Shown: one piece after another, positions 51,459-61,049 of the stretch
Numbering within the stretch: position 1 is the first letter of the stretch
Layout of the letters: every line of letters starts with the position of its first letter
Assembly: GCA_964496495.1 (NCBI GenBank)
Contig: CAZBZU010000007.1
Span: 26,281 to 90,280 of the forward strand
Source of the DNA: JASBRS01 sp964496495
GTDB lineage: Bacteria > Deinococcota > Deinococci > Deinococcales > Trueperaceae
Reading direction: 5' to 3'
DNA length: 64,000 nucleotides
Notes under the pieces: generated by a model
What the model was told of the DNA's origin: nothing
The model's input: the letters and a program-made list of their open reading frames with translations, nothing else
Database searches by the model: none
Translations under genes and position numbers: made by a program

Positions 51459-51504
51459 CGTCCGGAGCTGTCCGTCGCTCGCCCTCGACGGCAGCGAGCC
51501 CTGA
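51459..51504 (+). pseudogene. Degenerate duplicate of the aguB 3' end
   Basis: This 46-base stretch repeats the last 51 bases of aguB (51386-51436) with a few changes and a small deletion. Both begin GTCCGGAGCTGT and both end in a Leu-Asp-Gly-Ser-Glu-Pro-stop reading (GAGCCCTGA). It has no start or domain of its own. It looks like the scar of a tandem duplication or of a lost second copy. Confidence 0.6.
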
Positions 51505-51557
51505 TTCGCGGACAGCCTCCGACCTCCGGGCTCAGAACACCGTCAGGCGGGCACCGC

Positions 51558-51563
51558 TACCGT
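51558..51563 (+). promoter_or_regulatory. -10 box TACCGT, 7 bases before the GGDEF-EAL gene (leaderless type)
   Basis: TACCGT is followed by 7 bases and ATG 51571. A GTG at 51562, in frame, lies inside the box and is therefore unlikely to be the start. Confidence 0.45.
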
Positions 51564-51570
51564 GGCCGCC

Positions 51571-53298
51571 ATGAGGTTCAAGCTCCCCGGCTACTCGCTC
51601 GAGCGGCGGCCTTTGAGGGTCGTTGCCGCCATGCTTCCGCTCGCCTTCTACATCGGCGGCTTCGGGCTACTGACCTCGGTGATGGGCCCTTCCGCGGCGG
51701 TGGTTGGCTTCGCGGCCGTCGCCGTCGTGGCCTGGTTGTGGGGCGCCTGGATCGGCGCGCTCGGCGGCCTGCTGATGGGGGCGGCGAGTCCCTTCCTCTA
51801 CGCCTACGTGCAGCAGACCGCCCCAACCGTGGGCAACGCCGGCGCGCCCATCGTGGTGGCGATAGGTCTGGGTGTGTTGGTGGGCTACCTGCGCGATCTG
51901 CGCTACCAGCTGGTCGAGCAGAACGCGACCATCCGCCACCATGCCGACCGCGACGGCCTCACTGGCCTGCTGAACCGGGTGTCGTTGATGCGCGAGCTCG
52001 AGAAGCTGATCGAGCTCTCCGACACGACCAGCGACGTGTTCGGGGTGCTCTTCCTAGACCTCGACCGCTTCAAGGTGATCAACGACACGCTCGGCCACGC
52101 GGCGGGCGACCAGCTGTTGCGTTCGGTCGCGAGCCGCATGACCGAGCACACGCGTGGCGGGGATCTGCTCGGGCGCCTCGGAGGCGACGAGTTCGTCGCT
52201 GTGCTGAAGGGGACCGCCAAGGCCGAAGGCGCCATGACCGTAGCGCACCACCTTCTGACTGCCCTGGCCACGCCGCACGACGTCGGCAACGAGGCGGTGA
52301 AGCTCCAAGCCAGCATCGGCATCAGCCTGTACCCGCGCGACGGCCACACGGCGGAAGATCTCATCAGCCGGGCGGACAACGCCATGTATCGCGTCAAGTG
52401 GCAGGGCAAGAACGGGGCGCGCTTCTTCGGCGAGGGCGGCCGTGAGGAGGCGCGCCGGCTCATCCTCTACCGCAGCCTGCGGTCGGCCATCGAGCACGAG
52501 GAGGTCACCCTCGCCTACCAGCCGATCATCGATCTGGCCAGCGGGAAGGTGGCAGCGGTCGAGGCGCTGCTCCGCTGGACCCATCCTGAGGTCGGCCCGG
52601 TGGCGCCGCCGACGGCGATCGAGCTTGCGGCGGAGCTGGGCCTGACGGCGGCCCTGGGACGGGTCGTGCTCGCCCGCGCTTGTCGCGACGCAGCGGAATG
52701 GCCGCGCGTCGACGGTCGGGCCCCGATCGTCAGCGTCAACGTATCGCCGACCCACGTGGCGCAACCTGGATTCGCCGACGTGGTCCAGCAGGTGCTCGCC
52801 GAGACTGGCCTACGCCCCCAGCGCCTCGGCCTCGAGCTCACCGAGGAAGCCTTGCTGCAGCACCGCGACGCGGCGCTGACGGAGCTCGCCCGGCTGAAGG
52901 AGCTGGGCGTGAGGATCGCCATCGACGACTTCGGCGTGGGGTACTCCTCGCTCGCCTACCTCCGCGAGCTGCCCGCCGACGTCCTCAAGCTCGACCGGGT
53001 GTTCATTCAGGCGCTCGACGCCACGCCCGAGGAGGGCGCCGACGACGTGGTGCGGGCGGTCGTGTCGCTGGGTCATGCGCTCGGCAAGGTCGTGGTGGCG
53101 GAGGGCGTGGAGACCCGCGGCCAGTTCGAGAGCGTCACCGGCATCGGCTGCGACATGGCACAGGGGTACTTCATCGCGCGCCCCGCCCCGTTGGCGAGCC
53201 TGGACCTGCCGAGCGCCGCGCAGGTGCTCGAGGCCGTGCGGCAGGCTGCCGATGTCGAGGCAGGCGGGGGTGCCAGGGTCTACCGCCTCGGTTCGTGA
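51571..53298 (+). CDS. Membrane GGDEF-EAL protein (c-di-GMP synthesis and breakdown)
   Basis: The 575-residue protein has three or four N-terminal membrane spans (about 15-105: PLRVVAAMLPLAFYIGG, VVGFAAVAVVAWLWGAWIGA, IVVAIGLGVLVGYL). A GGDEF domain (about 125-290) carries GRLGGDEFVAVL, and an EAL domain (about 305-550). The EAL domain keeps its catalytic set: AVEALLRW, ELTEE, the DDFGVGYSSLAYLRELPAD motif, KLDRVFI, and AEGVET, with the CDMAQGYFIARP end. Both domains look active, so the net direction may be controlled by the membrane part. ATG 51571 is set by a TACCGT box. Confidence 0.93.
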   Translation: MRFKLPGYSLERRPLRVVAAMLPLAFYIGGFGLLTSVMGPSAAVVGFAAVAVVAWLWGAWIGALGGLLMGAASPFLYAYVQQTAPTVGNAGAPIVVAIGLGVLVGYLRDLRYQLVEQNATIRHHADRDGLTGLLNRVSLMRELEKLIELSDTTSDVFGVLFLDLDRFKVINDTLGHAAGDQLLRSVASRMTEHTRGGDLLGRLGGDEFVAVLKGTAKAEGAMTVAHHLLTALATPHDVGNEAVKLQASIGISLYPRDGHTAEDLISRADNAMYRVKWQGKNGARFFGEGGREEARRLILYRSLRSAIEHEEVTLAYQPIIDLASGKVAAVEALLRWTHPEVGPVAPPTAIELAAELGLTAALGRVVLARACRDAAEWPRVDGRAPIVSVNVSPTHVAQPGFADVVQQVLAETGLRPQRLGLELTEEALLQHRDAALTELARLKELGVRIAIDDFGVGYSSLAYLRELPADVLKLDRVFIQALDATPEEGADDVVRAVVSLGHALGKVVVAEGVETRGQFESVTGIGCDMAQGYFIARPAPLASLDLPSAAQVLEAVRQAADVEAGGGARVYRLGS

Positions 53299-53320
53299 CC
53301 CGTGACCGCGGGGCGCCGCC

Positions 53321-53372
53321 GTCGCGGCCCCGGACGGGCAGGCAGGAACGGCGCGCCGGGGCCGGCCGCGAC
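53321..53372. terminator. Imperfect hairpin between the GGDEF-EAL gene and the acyl-CoA synthetase gene
   Basis: GTCGCGGCCCCGG at 53321-53333 pairs with 53356-53372 except for a 4-base bulge. It lies between convergent stop codons, so it may terminate both transcripts. Confidence 0.45.
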
Positions 53373-53389
53373 CGCCCCGGCGGGCGATC

Positions 53390-55252
53390 CTAGACCTCCG
53401 TGACCACCACTCCGTCTGGAACCGGCCCGCCGCGGTAGAGCGCCTCCACCACCGCTCGGTAGTCGTCCAGCACCACCTCGCGGCGAATGCTCAGCTTGGG
53501 CGTGACCGCGCCGCCGGCCATGGTGAGCGTGTCGGTGATCAGCGCGACGCGCTTGACGGAGGACCAGTGCGGCATGTCGCGGTTCGCCGCCGCCGCCAGA
53601 TCGCGGTAGATGCCCGGAACGCGCGGACGCGCCAGCAGCTCCGGGCCCGCCGGCTCCCCCAGCAGCCGGGACAGCTCGTCGGCGTCGACGAACAACAGCG
53701 CCGCACAGTACTTCTCGCCCTCCCCCACCACCAGCGCCGTGTCCACCAGCCGGCTGGTCATCAGGCGCTCCTCGAGCGGCTGCGGCATCACGAACTTGCC
53801 GGTGGAGAGCTTGAACAGATGCTTGATGCGCCCGGTGATGCGCAGGAAGCCGTCGTCGTCGAGGGCGCCCAGGTCGCCGGTGTGGAGCCAGCGATCCTCG
53901 TCGATGGTCTGGGCGGTGAGCCCGGCGCGGCGGTAGTACCCCTCCATCACGTGCGGCCCGCGCGTGAGGACCTCCCCGTCCTCGGCCACACCCACCTCGG
54001 TCCCGGCGAGCGGCAGCCCCACGGTGCCGGGGCGGTTGCGGTCGGGCCGGTTGAAGGCGATGACGGGGCTGGTCTCGGTGAGGCCGTAGCCCTGCAGCAC
54101 GTCGATCCCGGCCGTCTTGAAGACGGTCGCCAGCTCGGCGCGCAAGGCGGCCCCGCCGACGATGACCGTCCTCAGCCGTCCGCCGAGAGCGTCGCGCCAA
54201 CGGGCGTAGACCAGCGCGTCCGCGAGACGGTGCGCCAGCGCCGCCAGGCCCGAGGGCGGGCGCTCGACGTCGAAGGCGCGCGCTCGCGCCAGCGCCCAGT
54301 CGAACAACCGGCGCCGGGGCCCGCGCAGGCCGGCGCCGGCCGCCAGGATGCGGTCGAACGCCTTCTCGAGCACCCGCGGCACCGAGGCGAAGAAGGTGGG
54401 TCGCAGGGCGCGAAGGTCCTCGCCGACCGTCGCCGGGTCGCCGAAGTAGACGCTCGAGCCGTACCACATCACCCCGTACTGCAGGGTGCGCGCGAAGATG
54501 TGGGTGAGCGGCAGGAACGACAGCACGACCTCGGAGGCGCCGGGCCGGAAGGTGAACAGGCCGGTGAAGGCCGCCACCACGTTGGAGCTGAGGTTCTCGT
54601 GGGTGAGCATGACGCCCTTGGGAAGCCCGGTGGTGCCGGAGGTGTAGATCACGGTCGCCACCTGGCCGGCCTGGAGCTCCCGCCGGAGCGCCTCGGCGGC
54701 GCCGGGCGACGCCTCCAGCTCGCGAGCGCCGGCCGCCTCCAGGGCGGCGTAGCTGGTGAGCCGCGCGTTGCCGAGGTCCACGGCTGCGGCCGCCTCTTGC
54801 CACAGCGCCACCAGCGTCATGTCGTCGGCCGCCGCCAGGTGCTGCTGCACCGAGGCCAGCAGCTCCGCGTCCGAGATCAGCATGGCCCGCGCCCCGGACT
54901 CGCGCAGGATGTGCCTGACGGCGGTCTCGGCATGGGTGAGGTAGATGGGCACGGTGACCAGGCGGGCCAGCAGGCAGGCCATGTCGCCGACCACGAAGGA
55001 GACGTCGCTGTGGGTGTAGACGGCGACGCGGTCGCCGGGGGCCAGGCCCGCCGCCCGCAGGCCGAGCGCCAGACGCTCGGCGCGGCGCCGGAAGGCGTCG
55101 GTGCTCAGGGGCTCCCAACCGCCGGCGACGCGTTGATTGAGCGCACGAGGATTGGGCCGCTCCGCGGCGGCCTCGTCGAGCAGCGAGGGGAGGGTCCGCC
55201 CCAGCGCGACCGTCCCTGAGTTCGGCGGAGGCTTGACGATGCGAACGGTCAT
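53390..55252 (-). CDS. Long-chain fatty-acid-CoA ligase
   Basis: The 620-residue AMP-forming enzyme activates fatty acids to acyl-CoA. It shows VATVIYTSGTTGLPKGVMLT for ATP binding, LSFLPLTHIFARTLQY, a gate region GSSVYFGD, QGYGLTETSPVIAFN, the hinge WLHTGDLGALDDDGFLRITGR and FKLSTGKFVMPQPLEE. This is the long-chain (FAA/FadD15-like) type with an extended linker. ATG 55252 has AGGAG about 8 bases upstream. A near-perfect 17-bp palindrome just upstream may be a lipid-responsive operator. It is monocistronic. Confidence 0.92.
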   Translation of the reverse strand: MTVRIVKPPPNSGTVALGRTLPSLLDEAAAERPNPRALNQRVAGGWEPLSTDAFRRRAERLALGLRAAGLAPGDRVAVYTHSDVSFVVGDMACLLARLVTVPIYLTHAETAVRHILRESGARAMLISDAELLASVQQHLAAADDMTLVALWQEAAAAVDLGNARLTSYAALEAAGARELEASPGAAEALRRELQAGQVATVIYTSGTTGLPKGVMLTHENLSSNVVAAFTGLFTFRPGASEVVLSFLPLTHIFARTLQYGVMWYGSSVYFGDPATVGEDLRALRPTFFASVPRVLEKAFDRILAAGAGLRGPRRRLFDWALARARAFDVERPPSGLAALAHRLADALVYARWRDALGGRLRTVIVGGAALRAELATVFKTAGIDVLQGYGLTETSPVIAFNRPDRNRPGTVGLPLAGTEVGVAEDGEVLTRGPHVMEGYYRRAGLTAQTIDEDRWLHTGDLGALDDDGFLRITGRIKHLFKLSTGKFVMPQPLEERLMTSRLVDTALVVGEGEKYCAALLFVDADELSRLLGEPAGPELLARPRVPGIYRDLAAAANRDMPHWSSVKRVALITDTLTMAGGAVTPKLSIRREVVLDDYRAVVEALYRGGPVPDGVVVTEV

Positions 55253-55353
55253 GGCTCGCGCTCCTGGCGACGGGCGCGCACCGCGAGGCCACGGGAAGGT
55301 GGCGAGCCCGCGAGGGCGGCACCACCAGCCAGCGGGCCAGCGGCACCATCCGA

Positions 55354-55370
55354 CTTGAACTGAGTCCAAG
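55354..55370. promoter_or_regulatory. 17-bp near-palindrome upstream of the acyl-CoA synthetase gene
   Basis: CTTGAACTGAGTCCAAG is an inverted repeat with one mismatched pair, located about 102 bases before ATG 55252. Its size and position suit a TetR- or FadR-type repressor that controls fatty-acid genes. No regulator gene is adjacent. It lies in a locally AT-richer patch. Confidence 0.4.
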
Positions 55371-55476
55371 ATATCACGGCGCCCGGCCGCGGCCGCCTGC
55401 GTGACGCGCGCAGCTCGCGAACCGCGGCAACGCCTTCCCTACGGTACGATCGCACCACCGTGAGAGAGGAGCGTCG

Positions 55477-56550
55477 ATGAAGGGACTGATCCTGGCCGCC
55501 GGCCTGGGGACGCGACTGCGCCCCATCACCAGCCTGCGGCCGAAGCCCACCATCAGCGTGGCGAACAAGCCGCTCATCCACTACGCCGTCGACAACCTGG
55601 TGGAGGCCGGGGTCAGCGACATCGGCGTCGTGGTCAGCTTCCTGACCGTCGAGACCATCAAGGCAACGCTCGCCGAGTACCAGGGTGCTCGCTTCACCTA
55701 CATCCTGCAGAACCCGCCGCAGGGGCTGGCGCACGCCGTCAAGGTAGCCCACGGCTTCCTCGCCGACGATCCCTTCGTGATGTACCTGTCGGACAACCTC
55801 TTCGAGTACGGCATCAAGGAGTTCGTCGCCGCCTTCGACCCGAGCCGCGGCACCAACGCCGTCTGCGCGCTGGTGCCCGTGTCCGAGGGGGCGGCGCGCT
55901 CGTTGGGGGTGGCGGTGGTCGAGGACGGCCGCATCACCCGGCTGGTGGAGAAACCCGCCGACCCGCCCAGCACCCTGGCGGTGGCGGGGGTGTACGTCTT
56001 CGACAAGACCATCCACGCCATGATCGACGATCTGCAGCCGGGCGCCAAGGGCGAGTACCAGATCACCGACGCCATCCAGATGCTCATCACCTCCGGCCAC
56101 GAGGTGGTGCCGGTGGAGGTGCGCGGCTGGTGGAAGGACACCGGCAAGCCCGAGGACATCCTGGATGCCAATCGCCTGCAGCTCATGCGCCTCAAGGGCG
56201 AGGTTCGCGGCACCCTGGAGGAGGCCGACCTGGTCGGCGAGGTGGTCGTGCAAGAGGGCGCGGTGGTGCGCAACACCACCATCTTCGGGCCCGCCATCGT
56301 CGGGCGCGGGGCGCGCGTGGAGAATGCCTACATCGGGCCCTTCACCAGCATCGGCGACGATGTGGTGGTGGTGAACGCCGAGCTGGAGTATGCCGTCGTG
56401 GGGGCGCGCTCCACCATCCGCGGGGTCGGCCCCCGCATCCAGGGCAGCCTCATCGGCGAGGACGTCCACGTGGAAGGCCACGACGGGCGTCCCAGCACGC
56501 ACCGCTTGATCGTCGGGGACGAGAGCAGGATCATGCTGCAGGAGCTGTAG
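55477..56550 (+). CDS. Glucose-1-phosphate thymidylyltransferase-like nucleotidyltransferase (long form)
   Basis: The 357-residue enzyme joins a nucleoside triphosphate to a sugar 1-phosphate to give an NDP-sugar, most likely dTDP-glucose. It has GLILAAGLGTRLRPITSLRP, KPTISVANKPLIHYA, LSDNLFEYG in the metal-binding loop, EKPADPPS and WWKDTGKPEDIL, followed by a C-terminal left-handed beta helix (VVVQEGAVVRNTTIFGPAIV and further hexapeptides). This is the long StrD/Thermus-like form. ATG follows GAGAGGAG. The rest of an O-antigen or glycan cluster is absent. A 15-bp repeat begins at its last codons. Confidence 0.9.
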   Translation: MKGLILAAGLGTRLRPITSLRPKPTISVANKPLIHYAVDNLVEAGVSDIGVVVSFLTVETIKATLAEYQGARFTYILQNPPQGLAHAVKVAHGFLADDPFVMYLSDNLFEYGIKEFVAAFDPSRGTNAVCALVPVSEGAARSLGVAVVEDGRITRLVEKPADPPSTLAVAGVYVFDKTIHAMIDDLQPGAKGEYQITDAIQMLITSGHEVVPVEVRGWWKDTGKPEDILDANRLQLMRLKGEVRGTLEEADLVGEVVVQEGAVVRNTTIFGPAIVGRGARVENAYIGPFTSIGDDVVVVNAELEYAVVGARSTIRGVGPRIQGSLIGEDVHVEGHDGRPSTHRLIVGDESRIMLQEL

Positions 56551-56659
56551 CTGCAGGAGCCGCACCTGCAGGAGCTGTAGCCAGGGAAGCGAACGCCTGC
56601 CAATCCCGCCGCTCGGCCGCCGCCCAGTACGCTGCGATCACGTCACGCGACGCGTTCAT
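56531..56659 (-). pseudogene. Truncated NTF2/SnoaL-like gene
   Basis: ATG 56659 starts MNASRDVIAAYWAAAERRDW, the usual first helix of SnoaL/NTF2-like proteins, which normally have 110-140 residues. After residue 27 the frame becomes Ala/Pro-rich (TAPAGAAPAATAPAA), encoded by the 15-bp tandem repeat, and stops after 42 codons inside the nucleotidyltransferase gene. A TATCGT box 7 bases before the ATG shows that a normal leaderless promoter and start survive. The rest of the gene has been lost, apparently by a rearrangement at the repeat. Confidence 0.6.
56536..56580. repeat. Three 15-bp tandem units at the nucleotidyltransferase stop codon
   Basis: CTGCAGGAGCTGTAG occurs at 56536-56550 and 56566-56580, with a diverged middle unit CTGCAGGAGCCGCAC at 56551-56565. 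The first copy contains the last codons and stop of the nucleotidyltransferase gene, so a second stop codon lies 30 bases downstream. Confidence 0.9.
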
Positions 56660-56666
56660 GCCGGTC

Positions 56667-56672
56667 ACGATA
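56667..56672 (-). promoter_or_regulatory. -10 box TATCGT before the truncated NTF2-like gene
   Basis: TATCGT on the minus strand ends 7 bases before ATG 56659, the same arrangement as intact leaderless genes in the window. Confidence 0.45.
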
Positions 56673-57086
56673 GCGTGGCCCGCTGGGCGGAGGCCGGCGC
56701 GCCGGCAGCGCCGCGCGCAGGGCGCGTTCGTTGCCGCCAGGTGCCTGGACGCCGGCCCGGCAAGACCTTGCCCCCTCGACCGCCATGGGATCAGAACTCG
56801 TGCCCTCGCACCTTGGCGTACACCGGGTATCCGTGGGCGTTCCATCCACCCCGGTCCTGGCGGCACGAAGGGTCGCTTCCAGGGCGAGCCCGGCCCGCTC
56901 CACCGTCATCCGCGGACCGTATCACGAGGGCTCGGGCCATCCCTGGCGAGCCAGCGTCGCCGCAGACATCCGGCACAGCGCCAGGCTGTGAGGCTCAGTG
57001 TCACATGAATCTTCACCATACGGCCACATATCAATTTACACTGAGCATCTGTTAGCGGATCTGATAGCCAAGTGTACCACTGCAAG
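56673..57086. other. Stretch without a recognisable gene
   Basis: About 410 bases hold only short frames. One on the minus strand ends in a protein-like tail (GGWNAHGYPVYAKVRGHEF, stop near 56791), which could be the C-terminus of another lost gene. From about 57000 the DNA becomes clearly more AT-rich than anywhere else in the window, leading into the amtB promoter. No RNA gene is recognised. Confidence 0.4.
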
Positions 57087-57137
57087 TTGACAACTGATCA
57101 CGTAGCGCTTGACAACATGCACACCCGCACCTATGCT
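57087..57137 (+). promoter_or_regulatory. Promoter region of the first amtB gene: TTGACA-17-TATGCT plus an upstream repeat
   Basis: TTGACA at 57109-57114 and TATGCT at 57132-57137 are separated by 17 bases, close to the sigma-70 consensus. TTGACAAC, which includes the -35, occurs a first time at 57087-57094, 22 bp (two helical turns) upstream. That suggests a regulator site used for nitrogen control. The leader before ATG 57289 is about 145 bases. Confidence 0.6.
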
Positions 57138-57288
57138 TGCCCATGCCGCCGCCTCGGCGGCACCGGTGTGGTACCCGGCTCGACGCGCGCTGCCGGCTGC
57201 AGCCCGCCCAACGCCGCGACCGGACCCGCCGCGCCCGACGGGCCTTCCCAAGGGGGCCCGCCAGCGACCCACACCCGTGGAGGTGATG

Positions 57289-58854
<1,566 letters not shown>

Positions 58855-58882
58855 CGCCGTGCCGGCGACTCGAGGAGCGACC

Positions 58883-59257
58883 ATGAAGCTGATCACCGCC
58901 ATCGTCCGTCCCGAACGCCTCGCTGCCGTCAAGGAGGCCCTCTTCAAGGCCGGCGTCCAGGGCATGACCCTGCAGCGCGTCAGCGGCCACGGCGGCCAGG
59001 CGGCCGTCCACGAGCAGTACCGCGGCAGCACCTACCTGGTGGAGTTCCACGACAAGGTGCAGCTCACCATCGCCGTGTCCGACCCGTTCGTCGAGCCCAC
59101 CATCGCCGCCATCGTGCGCGCCGCGCGCACCGGCGAGGTGGGCGACGGCAAGATCTTCGTCCAGCCGCTCGAGCAGGTGGTGCGCATCCGCACCGAGGAG
59201 CGCGACGGCGACGCGCTGACACCCGTGGGCGTCCCGCCCGAGCTGGCACCGGCCTGA
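58883..59257 (+). CDS. glnK: PII nitrogen regulatory protein with Tyr51, paired with the first amtB
   Basis: PII proteins sense 2-oxoglutarate and ATP/ADP and block AmtB when nitrogen is plentiful. The 124-residue protein starts MKLITAIVRPERLAAVKEAL, has the T-loop HEQYRGSTYLVEF with Tyr46 and Tyr51 (the usual uridylylation or adenylylation site), and the signature segment ARTGEVGDGKIFVQPLEQV. ATG 58883 has GAGGAGCG. Linkage to amtB makes it GlnK-like. The residue and length are normal, so it should be modifiable. It ends just before a strong hairpin. Confidence 0.93.
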   Translation: MKLITAIVRPERLAAVKEALFKAGVQGMTLQRVSGHGGQAAVHEQYRGSTYLVEFHDKVQLTIAVSDPFVEPTIAAIVRAARTGEVGDGKIFVQPLEQVVRIRTEERDGDALTPVGVPPELAPA

Positions 59258-59294
59258 GCCTCCGACTCGAGATCGCTCGCTTCTGCCCCTTGAC

Positions 59295-59332
59295 GCGCCG
59301 CGCGACCGGCTTCCGCAGCGGTCGCGCGGCGC
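59295..59332 (+). terminator. Strong terminator-like hairpin after the first amtB-PII pair
   Basis: A perfect 14-bp stem (59295-59308 with 59319-59332) with a 10-base loop lies 37 bases after the PII stop. It isolates the two amtB-PII operons. Confidence 0.75.
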
Positions 59333-59455
59333 CGTCGCTCGGATCGCCGGGCGCGCGACGTGAACGCCTGTCACCAAGTGTGCGGTAGTCTGCCGCCCTG
59401 ACCGTTACATCTGACCAAAGAACGGCGACTGTGTCGCACGGTGTCAGGACGATAC

Positions 59456-59506
59456 GTGACAGCAGGTCACTCTGCCTTTGACGGTGGTGCGTGGGCGTGC
59501 TAGCCT
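59456..59506 (+). promoter_or_regulatory. Promoter of the second amtB operon: GTGAC-N5-GTCAC, TTGACG-17-TAGCCT
   Basis: TTGACG at 59478-59483 and TAGCCT at 59501-59506 have a 17-base spacer. Immediately upstream, GTGAC-N5-GTCAC (59456-59470) is an inverted repeat, and TGACC occurs twice about 13 bp apart further upstream. These look like regulator sites. The rest of 59333-59455 shows no gene. Confidence 0.55.
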
Positions 59507-59543
59507 CGGGCATCGCGCGGCCACGTGCCGCCGGGAGGTCCGG

Positions 59544-61049
59544 ATGACACGCCGCTCGAGCCGAGCCACGCACGTTCCGGCGGACGCGAGCCGCCGCGCG
59601 TCGCCCCCCGCACCAAGCCACGCACCGCGCCAGGCAGCTCGTCGGCCGCCGTCCAGCGGGGCGCGCGGTGCCGCTCCCGGCCGCGCGCCCGTGCGGGTGA
59701 CGTCGTCCGCGTTCGGCATCCTGACGCTGGCGGCCCTGCCGGCGGCCGGCGCCCAGGCGAGCGCCGCCGGGCCCGGGGTCACCCCCGCCGGCGACATCGC
59801 CTGGATGATGGTCGCCACCGCGCTGGTGCTGCTCATGGTGGTGGGGCTGGCCTTCTTCTATGGCGGCCTGGTGCGTCGCAAGAACGTCCTCAACAGCATG
59901 ATGATGAGCTTCGTGTCGCTCGGCGTGGTGGGCCTCACGTTCGCCGCCGTAGGCTACTCGCTGGCCTTCTCGGGCGGGTCCGCCGTCCTCGGCGGGCTGG
60001 CGCACGCCGGCCTGCGCGGGCTGTCACCCGTCGGCCACGGCGGGGTGCCAGGGCTGCTCGGCTTCGCCTTCCAGGCGACCTTCGCCATGATCACCGCGGC
60101 GCTCATCTCCGGAGCCGTGGTGGAGCGCATGCGCTTCGGCGCCTACATGCTCTTCATCGCCATCTGGAGCGTGGTCGTCTACGCGCCGCTCGCCAAGTGG
60201 GTGTGGGGCGGCGGCTTCCTGCAACAGCTCGGCGCCCTCGACTTCGCAGGCGGCACGGTCGTGCACATCAACGCCGGGGTGGCCGCCGCGGTGCTGGCCC
60301 TGATGCTCGGCCGCCGCCGCGACTACGGCCACAAGGCCATGCTCCCGCACCAGGTTCCCTTCACGCTGCTCGGGGCGGGTCTGCTGTGGTTCGGCTGGTT
60401 CGGCTTCAACGCCGGCAGCGCCCAGGCCGCCAACGCCGGCGCCGTGGTGGCCTTCGTCAACACGCTGCTGGCGCCGGCCGCCACGCTGGTGGTGTGGGCC
60501 CTGCTCGACCTGTCGCGGGACGGGCGCGCCACCGCCGTCGGCCTGGCGACGGGCATCGTGGTGGGGCTGGTGGCCATCACCCCGGCCGCGGGCTTCGTCT
60601 CCCCCGCCGGCGCCCTGGCGATCGGCGCGGTCGCCGCCCTGCCCAGCTACGCGCTGATCCTGTGGCGCGCGCGCAGCCGGCTCGACGACTCCCTCGACGT
60701 GTTCGCCGCCCACGGCATCGGCGGCATCAGCGGGGCCCTGCTCACGGGCCTGTTCGCCAGCAAGGCGTGGGGCGCGCCGGTCGACGGCGGCCTGGCGCAG
60801 CTCGGCGTGCAGGCGCTCGCGGTAGCGTGCGCGATCGGCGCCAGCGCCGCCGGGACCTTCCTGATCGCCAAGCTCATCGGCGTCCTCACGCCCCTGCGCG
60901 CCGGAGCCCAGCACGAGGCCGAAGGCCTCGACGTCGCGCTGCACGGCGAGGAAGCCTACACCGACGGCGAGGGCGCGTTGCTGGTGCCGGTCTCGCGGCT
61001 CGAGCCCGGCCCGGCGGCGGTCGGCGGCCCCGCGCGGGGCGAGGCATGA
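59544..61049 (+). CDS. amtB: Ammonium transporter (AmtB family), second copy
   Basis: The 501-residue protein is clearly diverged from the first copy but has the same machinery: basic N-terminal stretch and signal-like helix (AFGILTLAALPAAGAQA), FFYGGLVRRKNVLNSMMMSF, WVWGGGFLQQLGALDFAGG and the pore histidines in GTVVHINAG and FAAHGIGGISGA. WFGWFGFNAGSA is also present. It is nearer to the classic E. coli AmtB type than copy one. ATG 59544 follows GGGAGGTCC. Its TGA overlaps the ATG of the second PII gene by 4 bases. Confidence 0.94.
   Translation: MTRRSSRATHVPADASRRASPPAPSHAPRQAARRPPSSGARGAAPGRAPVRVTSSAFGILTLAALPAAGAQASAAGPGVTPAGDIAWMMVATALVLLMVVGLAFFYGGLVRRKNVLNSMMMSFVSLGVVGLTFAAVGYSLAFSGGSAVLGGLAHAGLRGLSPVGHGGVPGLLGFAFQATFAMITAALISGAVVERMRFGAYMLFIAIWSVVVYAPLAKWVWGGGFLQQLGALDFAGGTVVHINAGVAAAVLALMLGRRRDYGHKAMLPHQVPFTLLGAGLLWFGWFGFNAGSAQAANAGAVVAFVNTLLAPAATLVVWALLDLSRDGRATAVGLATGIVVGLVAITPAAGFVSPAGALAIGAVAALPSYALILWRARSRLDDSLDVFAAHGIGGISGALLTGLFASKAWGAPVDGGLAQLGVQALAVACAIGASAAGTFLIAKLIGVLTPLRAGAQHEAEGLDVALHGEEAYTDGEGALLVPVSRLEPGPAAVGGPARGEA

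Noticed and set aside
57286..57288. ATG 57286 as the start of the first amtB
   Set aside because: It is only two bases from the end of GGAGGTG; the next ATG (57289) has better spacing. The choice changes one residue only.
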